Shown: positions 1-8,500 of the stretch, piece by piece
Position numbering within the stretch: the first letter of the stretch is position 1
Layout of the letters: each line of letters opens with the position of its first letter
Virus record (IMG/VR): IMGVR_UViG_3300035670_000330
Coordinates: 1-48,866 of that record
DNA: 48,866 nucleotides
From: a virus
Strand: one strand, 5' to 3'
Program-made: the position numbers and the translations under genes
Notes under the pieces: model-generated
Database searches by the model: none
The model's input: the letters and a program-made list of their open reading frames with translations, nothing else
Told to the model about the DNA's origin: nothing

Positions 1-185
1 CTATCATGGACGCACACGCAAGATTCCTCCTTTCGTGTATTCGGTATGTCGAACAACCCGCGATTGTGAAGCTGCGCGCGATTGGCTTGCGGACTGCGCA
101 CTTATCTCAATCGACATTGAAACTGGATGCTTCCCCGCTCAAGTTACCTGCTGCGGATACACCGGACTCAAACCAGACGGCCGCG
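1..185. repeat. terminal direct repeat, left copy (circular assembly overlap)
   Basis: This stretch recurs at 48682-48866 in direct orientation. The only difference I find is base 58 (C here, T at 48739), a third-codon-position change that keeps Thr. Both copies lie inside one open frame of the DNA polymerase gene, which reads correctly when the ends are merged. That favours an overlap from assembling a circular or circularly permuted molecule over a genuine T7-style terminal repeat, which would not normally split an essential gene. The true packaging ends cannot be seen from this window. Confidence 0.95.
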
Positions 186-2143
186 TCCGCTCCTTTGTGA
201 TTCCGTTCTACGACGAATACTCGGAAGGCGGGGTCTACTGGCAGGATGAAATCGACCATATCATCGCATACCAATGCATGGAGTCGATCAACAACAACCC
301 TGCTCTGAAGGTGATGCAGAACGGCAACTACGATTCTAGCTACTTCATCCGCGATCGAGTCTCAGTCTACAACTGGCTGCTCGATACGATGTTGATGTGG
401 TATGCCATGTATATGGAGTTGCCCAAGACGCTGGACTTCATCAGTTCGATTCTCTTGGACAACTACCAATACTGGAAGGACGACATCAAGGGGTCGGAAC
501 AGAAGGACGAGATCGGCGGGAATCACGAACGCTACTGGCGCTACAACGCCCTCGATACTTACTTCACGTTGTTCAATTGCTTGTTCATGATGCAGGTTTT
601 CAACTTGCCGTCGAACGAGCATCTGCGATTCAACTATCGTGACGTCTGGATGCGCAGCGTTAGCGCTCTGCGTATCTCGATGCGTGGCGTGAAGGTGGAC
701 TTCAAGCGACTCGGCGAACACCGCGATCAGCTTCAGGCTGACTTTGACAAGGCCGTGACTCGATTCAGATACCTGATCGACGACCCTGAGTTCAACGTCA
801 ATTCGCCAGACCAAAAGACTCAGTTGCTCTACGATGTTTTGGGCGCGCGGGAACGGACAGCCAAAGGTCGATTCGTTGACCCGAACAAACCCCGCGAAGG
901 CCAGAATGCTCCGTCGTCCGGCGCCATCGCAATCAAGGCAATCAAGTCCGAGCATCCACTCTTTAAGTATATCCTCGACGCACTCGAAGATACCATGGTG
1001 CCCGGCAAACAAATGTCGAATGTCACCGGACGCTGGGACGAGAAACTCGGCAAGGTTACTTCGGGAATCAAATTCTTCACCGATCGTTTCAGGACTTGCT
1101 ACTCGCCGGCGGGCACGACCTCGACGCGATTCAGTTCGAAGGGTTCAAACTTCTGGGACGGGACTAACGCGCAGAACATTCGCGGGACTTACCGTGACTT
1201 CCTCGTAGCCGACCCCGGTTGTATTCTCATGGACGTTGACTACTCGCAGTCAGACGACGTGCTCATGGGATACGAAGCGAACGACCCCGCCAAGATTGCT
1301 GTTATCGAATCGGGAGTCGACGGTCACGCGGTCCACGGGGAGTTGTTCTTCAAGAAGCCCTACGACGAAATCGTTGCGGGCAAGAAAGCTGGCGACCCGT
1401 TGATTGTTCATCCGACCACCGGAGTCAGACAGCTCGCCAAGCGTATCGTCCATGGGACGAATTTTCAGATGGCGGCCATGACTCTGTTCATGACGATGGG
1501 CAAAGATGCGGTGGTTGCCGCTATGAAACTCATGGGCCACGAGGACGCACACAAGTGGACTCAAGAGCAGTTGATCAACGGCTGCCAGTCACTCATGAAT
1601 GCGTATCGTCGCAAGTATCCACGATTCACCAACAAGGAATACTACAAGGAAATCGCGGATGCGCTTCGCACCAAGGGAGTCTTGACCAATGCCTTCGGCG
1701 TGACCCGCAGGTTCTTGGGCGACCCCAACGACTCAGGCACACAGCGTGAAGCCACCGGGTTTATCGGGCAGAGCGACACCGCTGGTAACATGAATCGGAC
1801 GATGTATGAGATTGACCACGGTTATATACCGCCCTCGTTCCGTGATGGTGAGAACCCTGACGCTAGCGACACTCCGAGGAAGATGGATTTGGAATCCCAC
1901 GGCTTTCGCATCCTCTTGCAGACGCACGATAGTTTTACGGTTCAGCTAAGTCTCGACCACCCTCGAGTCGAAGAAGCTGCACATAACCTGTTGTATGTAA
2001 TGGAACGTCCTGTCATAATCAACGGGCATACGGTGCGAGTCAAAACCGAAGCTGAACTTGGCCTTCGTTGGGGTAAGAAGATGACTGGGTGGAACACATC
2101 CAAGGAGTCATTCAGCGACGCAGTGGCCCGCGCGATGCAATAA
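1..2143 (+). CDS. DNA polymerase, family A, 3' part (exonuclease and polymerase domains)
   Basis: This is the C-terminal 713 residues of an 889-aa polymerase that begins at 48155 and continues across the join. Numbered for the whole protein, the proofreading domain keeps all motifs: D214/E216 (DIET), D287 (NGNYD) and Y357/D361 (YNALD). The polymerase domain has motif A with D589 (DVDYSQSD), motif B with R652 and K656 (RQLAKRIVHGTNFQ) and motif C with D819 (THDSF). Odd residues are His660 at the place of E. coli F762, Phe664 at Y766, Gln665 at G767, Asp594 at E710 and Ser820 at the usual Glu of HDE. It should be the replicative enzyme. A start at GTG 35 would be an artefact of the cut. An 80-aa gene follows 25 bp downstream. 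Confidence 0.93.
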   Translation, partial: YHGRTRKIPPFVYSVCRTTRDCEAARDWLADCALISIDIETGCFPAQVTCCGYTGLKPDGRVRSFVIPFYDEYSEGGVYWQDEIDHIIAYQCMESINNNPALKVMQNGNYDSSYFIRDRVSVYNWLLDTMLMWYAMYMELPKTLDFISSILLDNYQYWKDDIKGSEQKDEIGGNHERYWRYNALDTYFTLFNCLFMMQVFNLPSNEHLRFNYRDVWMRSVSALRISMRGVKVDFKRLGEHRDQLQADFDKAVTRFRYLIDDPEFNVNSPDQKTQLLYDVLGARERTAKGRFVDPNKPREGQNAPSSGAIAIKAIKSEHPLFKYILDALEDTMVPGKQMSNVTGRWDEKLGKVTSGIKFFTDRFRTCYSPAGTTSTRFSSKGSNFWDGTNAQNIRGTYRDFLVADPGCILMDVDYSQSDDVLMGYEANDPAKIAVIESGVDGHAVHGELFFKKPYDEIVAGKKAGDPLIVHPTTGVRQLAKRIVHGTNFQMAAMTLFMTMGKDAVVAAMKLMGHEDAHKWTQEQLINGCQSLMNAYRRKYPRFTNKEYYKEIADALRTKGVLTNAFGVTRRFLGDPNDSGTQREATGFIGQSDTAGNMNRTMYEIDHGYIPPSFRDGENPDASDTPRKMDLESHGFRILLQTHDSFTVQLSLDHPRVEEAAHNLLYVMERPVIINGHTVRVKTEAELGLRWGKKMTGWNTSKESFSDAVARAMQ

Positions 2144-2168
2144 CCTCGAACAGAAAGGAGTCAATACA

Positions 2169-2411
2169 ATGGCAGCAATCACTGGAATCGCTGCGATGGG
2201 CAACTACGCAGGAGCTGCGAATGACGCGGCTGCCGTGCAGATTCTCATCGACATGATCCCCGATCCTGACTCGACGTCGACCTCGGGCGCGCAGGCTGGC
2301 AACGGCAACGCTGGCTCGATGCTCGACGAAATGTCCCCGGTCGCCGCGGCTCAGCTGCGAGTCGAGCTGGCTGCTCTGAAGGATGCGGTGGACACCACCA
2401 ACACTCTCTAA
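2169..2411 (+). CDS. small Ala/Gly-rich acidic protein, unknown function
   Basis: An 80-residue protein directly after the polymerase. The start is well supported by AGAAAGGAG about 8 bases upstream, a strong extended Shine-Dalgarno that also contains GAGTC. The sequence is rich in Ala, Gly, Asp and Ser, with a probable helical C-terminal third (AAQLRVELAALKDAV) and a flexible middle (PDPDSTSTSG). It has no Cys, no membrane segment and no recognisable domain. A stem-loop follows within 15 bp, so it may be the last gene of the polymerase transcript. The strong ribosome site suggests good expression. I cannot assign a function. Confidence 0.75.
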   Translation: MAAITGIAAMGNYAGAANDAAAVQILIDMIPDPDSTSTSGAQAGNGNAGSMLDEMSPVAAAQLRVELAALKDAVDTTNTL

Positions 2412-2425
2412 GAGTCAGCCCAACT

Positions 2426-2478
2426 AGCGAGGGCGGGTGATTATCATGCCCCGATCCCCCGAGTTACCCGCCCTCGCT
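2426..2478 (+). terminator. 13-bp stem-loop after polymerase segment
   Basis: The arms AGCGAGGGCGGGT (2426-2438) and ACCCGCCCTCGCT (2466-2478) pair perfectly over 13 bp around a 27-base loop, followed by TTCTTCCTC rather than a pure T run. This could be a leaky terminator or an RNA-stabilising or processing hairpin between the polymerase/80-aa genes and the kinase gene. A similar GGGCGGG/CCCGCCC hairpin lies upstream of the segment at 47463-47511. Confidence 0.6.
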
Positions 2479-2506
2479 TTCTTCCTCGCAGACTAGGACT
2501 CCTATC

Positions 2507-3097
2507 ATGCACATCGTCCTCTTTAACGGACCCCCGCGCAGCGGCAAAGATACGCTGGCGAAGATGGTTCAGAACTACATGCGATTCCGCGGCTTCGACG
2601 CCCGCATCGACCACCTGTCCGAGCCACTTCGTCGAATCGCATACCAGATGTGCGACATGACTTACGGCGCTCCGGGTGCTCTCGACTACGAATTGTTCAA
2701 GACCACTTGGTTTGCGCAGTTCGATCGGACCGGCCGCCAGTTGATGATCGACATTTCCGAGTCGTTCCTCAAGCAACAATATGGCCAGCACATCATGGCT
2801 AACATGCTGTTTGAACGCAACGCAGGCTGTGCAGAGAAGGTCATTCTCGTCCCCGACTCCGGGTTTCAAGCAGAGACCAATCGACTCTGCAACATCTACC
2901 TCCCGTCGAATGTCTATCTCGTCAACGTCATGCGTAACGGCTGTGACTTCACGAACGACTCGCGCGAGTGGGTCAACCATCCCGGCGCGTCGAGGATGCA
3001 GATGCAGGTCAACAACAACTCAAGCCTCGACGACCTCGCTGTCGAAGCCGGTCGAATATTCGGTCGACTTGTGAATCAATGCAGGTGGGTTCTCTGA
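2507..3097 (+). CDS. deoxynucleoside monophosphate kinase-like P-loop protein
   Basis: A 196-aa protein with an N-terminal P-loop, NGPPRSGKDT at residues 7-16, typical of nucleoside monophosphate kinases and especially phage dNMP kinases of the T4 gp1 type, which phosphorylate dNMPs to dNDPs for DNA synthesis. The strand after the P-loop (DARIDHLSEPLRR) resembles the substrate-binding part. A second conserved-looking block (EKVILVPDSGFQAETN) would be the Walker B/LID side. The ATG is preceded by AGGACTCCTATC. The next gene starts 3 bp downstream, so the two are probably co-translated. Family membership is fairly sure; base specificity cannot be read. Confidence 0.75.
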   Translation: MHIVLFNGPPRSGKDTLAKMVQNYMRFRGFDARIDHLSEPLRRIAYQMCDMTYGAPGALDYELFKTTWFAQFDRTGRQLMIDISESFLKQQYGQHIMANMLFERNAGCAEKVILVPDSGFQAETNRLCNIYLPSNVYLVNVMRNGCDFTNDSREWVNHPGASRMQMQVNNNSSLDDLAVEAGRIFGRLVNQCRWVL

Positions 3098-3100
3098 CCC

Positions 3101-4411
3101 ATGGCGCTGGACTTCCATTCGGATTTCCTTAACAACTACATGGAAATGGTCGAAGACACTGAGTCGCCTCGGCTATTCCATGTTTGGAGTGCGATTTCTG
3201 GGCTTGCCGCCTGCCTCGGACGTAGATGTTATTTCCCATTCGGGCCCATGACAATCTTTCCGAATCAATATGTTGTCCTCGTAGGCACGCCGGGCACCAG
3301 AAAATCCACCGCGCTAGGGATCATGAAGCGCAGGTTGCGCAAGGCAACTGGAGTTCGATTCGCTCCCGCCGATACCGCTGGTCAGCGGCAAGGTCTGGTT
3401 GAAGCAATGAAGGAGGGAGACACGCAGAAAGAATTCATCGACAATATGGAACTGGCAATTGCAGAAGACTCGCTGGCTGGACTGGCGCTGCAAGACATTG
3501 CCAAGATTACCAATGTTGTCGACGAGTCGGAAAACGAACATGGCTTTGTGTCGGCGGCAGACAAACACCACATCATGGTGCTGGCGACGGAGTTGTCGCG
3601 ATTCATCGGTCAGAACAATTTCCAGATGCTCGACTTCTTGGGCACCATGTGGGACGGCGAAGACTACGAGTATCGCACCAAGGCTGGACTCACAAGTCTC
3701 AAGAACCCGCTGATCAACATGTTGGCTTGTTCGACTCCGACCAGTATCAACGTGTCCCTCCCGCCCGCAGCTGGTGGTCAGGGCTTTCTGAGTCGAATGA
3801 TCCTCGTCTATGGTTCACGCAAACACAAGCTTGTTCCTCGTCCTGTTGACCCATCCCCTGAGTTGGTCGATAAGGTTCACGAAGGATTCAATCGCGCTTA
3901 CTATGAACTTTCCGGCGAGTTCCGTGAGACCCCCGATGCTCGGACTCATAGCGAGTCACTCTATGATTTTCCACTTGAGATAAATGACCCGCGATTCAGC
4001 TACTACCATGAGCGGCGCTACGATCATTTGATTAAGCTGGCCATGGCAATAGCCGCGAGTCGAGGTTCGATGATCATCGTAAAGGATGACTATGAGATTG
4101 CTCATCGAATCCTAAGGGCCACCGAACGTGGGATGCCTGACGCACTTGGTGAGTTTGGTATGAATCCTTTGGCGGCCCTCAAGCAAGCAATGTTGGAATA
4201 CCTGCGCAGCCATGGCATGGTCCAAGTCGACGAGCTGCGCGCCGTGTTCCACCGCGATTCCCGTGCTGCCGACTTCATCGAAGCAGTCAATGATCTGCAA
4301 CGTTTGAATCAAGTCGGTATGACACAACTTGCATCTGGCAAATCTGTCCTCGTTGCCAAATCAAGTAAGTCGAACGCAGAGGACGCAATGATAAAAGCTC
4401 TAATGGAGTGA
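3101..4411 (+). CDS. DUF3987-like P-loop ATPase, probable replication helicase/primase-type protein
   Basis: A 436-aa protein. Residues about 25-75 match the typical opening of DUF3987-type phage ATPases: HVWSAISGLAACLGRR, then a predicted strand, then Walker A VGTPGTRKST at residues 61-70. A candidate Walker B strand is MVLATELSRF, and a sensor-like segment is NMLACSTPTSIN. The C-terminal 90 residues (from LAALKQAMLEYL) look like a winged-helix domain. Such proteins sit in replication modules of phages lacking a DnaB-type helicase. The context fits: polymerase, kinase and exonuclease genes surround it. I see no primase zinc finger or TOPRIM motif, so a helicase or loader role is inferred. 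Confidence 0.7.
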   Translation: MALDFHSDFLNNYMEMVEDTESPRLFHVWSAISGLAACLGRRCYFPFGPMTIFPNQYVVLVGTPGTRKSTALGIMKRRLRKATGVRFAPADTAGQRQGLVEAMKEGDTQKEFIDNMELAIAEDSLAGLALQDIAKITNVVDESENEHGFVSAADKHHIMVLATELSRFIGQNNFQMLDFLGTMWDGEDYEYRTKAGLTSLKNPLINMLACSTPTSINVSLPPAAGGQGFLSRMILVYGSRKHKLVPRPVDPSPELVDKVHEGFNRAYYELSGEFRETPDARTHSESLYDFPLEINDPRFSYYHERRYDHLIKLAMAIAASRGSMIIVKDDYEIAHRILRATERGMPDALGEFGMNPLAALKQAMLEYLRSHGMVQVDELRAVFHRDSRAADFIEAVNDLQRLNQVGMTQLASGKSVLVAKSSKSNAEDAMIKALME

Positions 4412-4416
4412 AAGCA

Positions 4417-5034
4417 ATGTCCAGTGAATCACACCACATCGACCTCGAAAAGTTTCCGGCTCCGTTGCAGCCCGACATTTTGCTCATGGTCGATATCGAA
4501 TCCCTCGCGCTCGGCGCCCGTCCCGTCGTGACTCAGGTTGCGATGCTCGGGTATGATCTGGCGGAGGGCGAGTATCTCCCGCATCAGCACGTTCAGTTCT
4601 ACCCGATAGACCCGCAACTCGATATCAATCCACCTCGTCGAATCCGTGGCTCGACCATCGCGTGGTGGATGAAGCAGGCCGACGAAGCCCGTGCTCGATT
4701 CGATTACTCGGTTGGCACTGACTTCCAGGACCTTGTCGCTCTTTGCCGCGGCCTCATTCAGACGTTCAACGCTCTGACTCAGGATGGCAAGGCCAACTAC
4801 GTCATCTGCTCGAAGGGTCCACAGTTCGACATTGTCGCAATCGAAACTCTGTTGCAGGAAGTCGGACTCGAAGTTCCGTGGGTCTATGATCGAGTCGACG
4901 ATCTTCGCACCCTGTTGCGCCGCGCGGCCATCAATCCCAAGTGGGTTCCGACTCCTTCGGGCTTCATTCCGCACGTCGCATACTGGGATGCCCGCTGGCA
5001 GGTCGCCCAGTATCTTGAGACTCTCAAGGGGTGA
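4417..5034 (+). CDS. DEDDh 3'-5' exonuclease (Rv2179c/RNase T-like)
   Basis: A 205-aa DnaQ-fold nuclease. Exo I is DIES (D26, E28), Exo II contains GPQFD (D138) and Exo III has His186 and Asp191 in the H-x4-D arrangement of the DEDDh class. The motif after Exo I (GARPVVTQVAMLGYD) and the WWMKQ segment are typical of the small Rv2179c-like 3'-5' exoribonuclease family; substrates could be RNA or single-stranded DNA ends. I chose ATG 4417 because GGAG at 4405-4408 lies 8 bases upstream. A GTG at 4408 overlapping the previous stop (GTGA) is the alternative. The polymerase has its own proofreading domain, so this enzyme probably does something else. Confidence 0.8.
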   Translation: MSSESHHIDLEKFPAPLQPDILLMVDIESLALGARPVVTQVAMLGYDLAEGEYLPHQHVQFYPIDPQLDINPPRRIRGSTIAWWMKQADEARARFDYSVGTDFQDLVALCRGLIQTFNALTQDGKANYVICSKGPQFDIVAIETLLQEVGLEVPWVYDRVDDLRTLLRRAAINPKWVPTPSGFIPHVAYWDARWQVAQYLETLKG

Positions 5035-5285
5035 GCGCGCTCAACGGCTGGACACCGCTGGCTCTCCATAGTATCTCGGGATTCCGTGGTGCTATGGTGC
5101 TGGTGGTGAAACCAGATGGTAAGGGGTTCTACGGGCAGGTCATTGACGTGACTTCATCCTACGTCGAACTCCAGAACGGCAACTTCAAGAACCTAGTGCG
5201 ATTCGGCCCACCGGCTATGTTCACGCAGGTTCATGTGCCCGGACTGAACCTTCCGATGGTTGGTTCCCCGCGGCTTTTTCCTTGA
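5031..5285 (+). CDS. small beta-rich protein, unknown function
   Basis: An 84-aa protein starting at GTG 5031, overlapping the stop of the exonuclease gene by 4 bases (GTGA), which implies translational coupling. The sequence alternates hydrophobic and polar residues (AMVLVVKPDGKGFYGQVIDV, SYVELQNG) and ends in a Pro/Gly-rich tail, suggesting a small beta-barrel such as an SH3/KOW-like or OB-like fold. This fold guess rests only on pattern. No catalytic residues, cysteines or membrane segment are seen. Confidence 0.6.
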   Translation: MSALNGWTPLALHSISGFRGAMVLVVKPDGKGFYGQVIDVTSSYVELQNGNFKNLVRFGPPAMFTQVHVPGLNLPMVGSPRLFP

Positions 5286-5299
5286 AAGGAATCTGAGTC

Positions 5300-5497
5300 A
5301 TGGCAGACGATGATAACACTGAATCCAAGATGGTCCCCGACAAGCCAATGACAAGGGCCGAGTTCATTGCGAAAGCGCATGACTTGCTCGACGAAATGGA
5401 AACCCTCCACGAAGATGCGACGGGGATCACGGACTCCGAACTGCACGATTGGGTGTTCTGGTCGACCGAGTTGTCCAACGCGTTCCTGAACTCCTGA
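5300..5497 (+). CDS. small acidic protein, unknown function
   Basis: A 65-aa, strongly acidic, mostly helical protein (MTRAEFIAKAHDLLDEMETL). The start is secure: GAAAGGA lies upstream and GAGTC (5295-5299) directly abuts the ATG. It is the last rightward gene before the bidirectional terminator at 5504-5538. Its charge and size resemble small phage regulators or inhibitors of host enzymes, but no motif supports a specific role. Confidence 0.65.
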   Translation: MADDDNTESKMVPDKPMTRAEFIAKAHDLLDEMETLHEDATGITDSELHDWVFWSTELSNAFLNS

Positions 5498-5503
5498 CAC
5501 AAA

Positions 5504-5538
5504 AAACCCCCGGCGACCACTCAGGTTTCCGGGGGTTT
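5504..5538. terminator. bidirectional Rho-independent terminator
   Basis: AAACCCCCGG (5504-5513) pairs with CCGGGGGTTT (5529-5538) around a 15-base loop. On the + strand the stem ends in TTTCTTTT; on the - strand the run of six A at 5501-5506 becomes a U tract. It sits exactly between the convergent ends of the rightward replication genes (5497) and the leftward virion operon (5546), so it should stop both. Confidence 0.93.
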
Positions 5539-5545
5539 CTTTTAC

Positions 5546-8500
5546 TCAGTAGTCTGGAAGTCCACTGGGATTCGTTGGTATCGTTTCGTCGACCGGTTCG
5601 GGGGTCTCGTCCCATCCCTGTTCAACGATTCGATCGATCATATCCTCGTGGCCGTAATCGTCGGTGTTGAGTTCGCCGTCCTTGATGCCGACTTGGCTAT
5701 CAATGAGTCGCATGATATAATTCATGTTCTCGTCGGGCTTCTTCAACGCCTTGATGAGTTGCTGTTCGGTTCTGGTATTCAGACTCGAGCCTACCATATC
5801 CTTGACCCACCGAGTAAAGTAGGTTGCCGACCCACCTTCCTGAGTGTATTTCTTGAACATGGCGGGCAATGCTTCGACGTTGCCAGAACGGATGGCTGCA
5901 CGACTCGCAGTGATCAAGCTATCTCGGCGGGCGGCCTGTTCTTCTTCTGCCGTCTTGTTCGCGTAGAACATTTCGGCCTGCTTCTGCTGCATCATCCCCT
6001 TGACGCCCATGACTCGATAGATCGAGTTCATCGACTGGAACGCCTGCTTGGATACGACCTGCCCATCCGGACTCGTGTCATACCCACCCGACCCCACGAC
6101 TTCGATCAAGCCCGCCAACGGACGATTCGTGATCATGTTCGACATGATTTCCGAAAGTTGCTGGTTGCTGATGAAGCCCTCGGGATTGTTGGCGAAGCCG
6201 TCCGCCGCCATGCCCAAGCCAGTTACGAGTCGCTTGACCGTATCTGCAATCGGGCCGGCGGAGATGCTTGGCAGCCTGACTTCCGAGTCGCCTCGGGTAT
6301 ACAAACTCACCCCGTCGACGCCGAAGAGTTTCGGAAGATTCGACAAAGTCCCATGCATAATCCAGTCGGCGTCGGAGCCAAACCTGCGATACATCGAGTC
6401 GACCGGATCGTCAGTTTCCGCCTGGCCTTGGTCGAAGAACGCCCAATTGAGTTGCTTCCAGCCGGGCAGCGAGCCGATTCCGAAGACCGCCGCTTGCGAA
6501 GCACCTTGAATCGCAAGCTGTCGAGTGTTCCCAGTCTCGATGTAACGGAACATCCGCTGGTAGTAGTTGATCACATACGACTGGAACAGCCCGAGCGGCG
6601 CCCCGAGTGCCCCTTGGAAAACCTCCGGGCGATTCCGAGGATCATAGTTCGCGATCATCTTGTTCGTGAGATCATGCGCGAATGCAAGTTGATCGTCGAC
6701 GTTATGAATCCCGAGCGCCTGCGCAGCCTCGCGACCCATATACATCCCCCACTGTCGAGTGAATGCTTCGGACTTGTCGCTCATCCAGCCAGCATAGTAG
6801 TCAGCCTTCTTTGCGAATCCTTTGACGCCTTCGGCAGAATCGATCGCGCCCCAAGTCCGGTTGAACTCGGCGACTTCTTGGTTCATGTATCCGAGTCGTT
6901 CGGCCTTCAAGGTAAATTCGTCGGGGGTTTTGGACCAAGCCTGCTTCATCGACTTCCACATCAGCTTGGGGATGTTCAACATGGGAATGTTCCGACCCTC
7001 TGGAGTCACCATGTTCATCACCAAGTTGCCGGTGCGCTTGGCAGTGTCTTGAATCGTTTCCCCCGCGAGGGGTTCGAGCGCGCGGATCACGGCAGGAGCG
7101 TTGCTGAGAATCCCTCCCATGTTGGCCACCGCGTGCATGGACTCAAGCCAGCGCAAACGACTCGATGCCTCGAACCATGACAGCGCAGCGGTGTAGTCGG
7201 CAATTTCCTTCGGGGTCTTGAATCCCGTTTCGCGCTCGACCATTTGCATCGCGGACTTGTATGGCATGTAAGGCCCGAGCGCTTGAGACAGTTTCTCAAA
7301 CCGCTGAGTATTTGCCTTCGAGACAGTCGGACTCGCAAACTTGAAATACTCCCGCATCGCGCCGAAGACTTCACCCGGCTTCATGTCAGGGAATTCCGCA
7401 AGGAGTCGATTGCCTGCGTCGACAAACCCGCTCTGGATTTTACCGAAGAAGGTATCCTGACTCGCAAGCGCGCTCTTCCCCGTCAGGTTCTCGATATACC
7501 TCGAATACACCGACGAGTGCCTGATGGTCTCACCGCCCACCGCCGACTCAAGTTGAGCAATTCGTGCCCGCGACTCGGCGGACTTGATCTGCTCCTTGAA
7601 CAGTGTGGCCATAAGATCGTCGCCATGCCCGATCAGGTTGTCGCGCATCGTAACGAGTGCTTCGTCAAACGCATTGGGATTCAACAGGTTCCCACCCGTC
7701 AAACCATAGTTGCGCTTGTTCGGCTGAATCGCAGTGACGTTCGGCGCGATGTAATCCATCTGTGCCTTGTCCCACAAATCCATAAATGCCGTGATCTGGC
7801 TGCGCTGCCGGAGTCGGTAGCCCGTCTTCCACTGCTCGGACTTTTCGAGTTGCCGACTAAGGACTCCCAGTTCCTCGGCGGTGTTGGCAATCACGGTCAT
7901 GCCCGGCACCACGTTGTCGAGTTCATCGAAGGTGTAGGCTACAAACTTGCCCTTGAGATTCGGAGGCGGCGCATACCACGGAACCGTCTTGAGTTCGGGC
8001 AGGCCGTTCGCTCGCAGGATCGTGTTCTTGGCGCGGAGCGACTCAGCATGAACTGCCTGCAAACGTTCGAGGGTTTCCAACGCAAGTGCGTCAGCCACGA
8101 TCGGCTTGCCTTCGGGATTCGTAAGCACGTCGCCCTTCTTCAGTTCCCGCCCGAACATTTGCTGGAACCGGCGCTGATTCATAACATTCGTATGATCCAA
8201 CACGAACCCGACGACTTCTTTGCCATCACCGCGCTCAAGCACCTTGGGCCGAGGCAGCAACTCCCAGCCCTGACGGAACGTATGGAACTGATTCAGAAGC
8301 AGCTTGCTGGCCGCGTTGCCGGGCTGATTCACGCGCGTGATCACATCGCCCATGTGTGTTTCAATGACGCGCTTCATCGTGCCCTGCGTCACGCGAGTAA
8401 CCAACTCACGCACACGCGAAGCCGCCAGCATTGTCAGGTTGTCAACGTCACGGCGCTCGCGACTCGTGATTGCGTTCATCAAAGCCCCGCGCCCAGTTTG

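Noticed and set aside
1-185. Genuine T7-type direct terminal repeats
   Set aside because: Both copies lie inside one continuous polymerase gene, and only the merged version gives an intact protein, so an assembly overlap is more likely.
6-200. 64-codon frame at the left end
   Set aside because: It is a shifted frame within the polymerase gene, which is read across the join in another frame.
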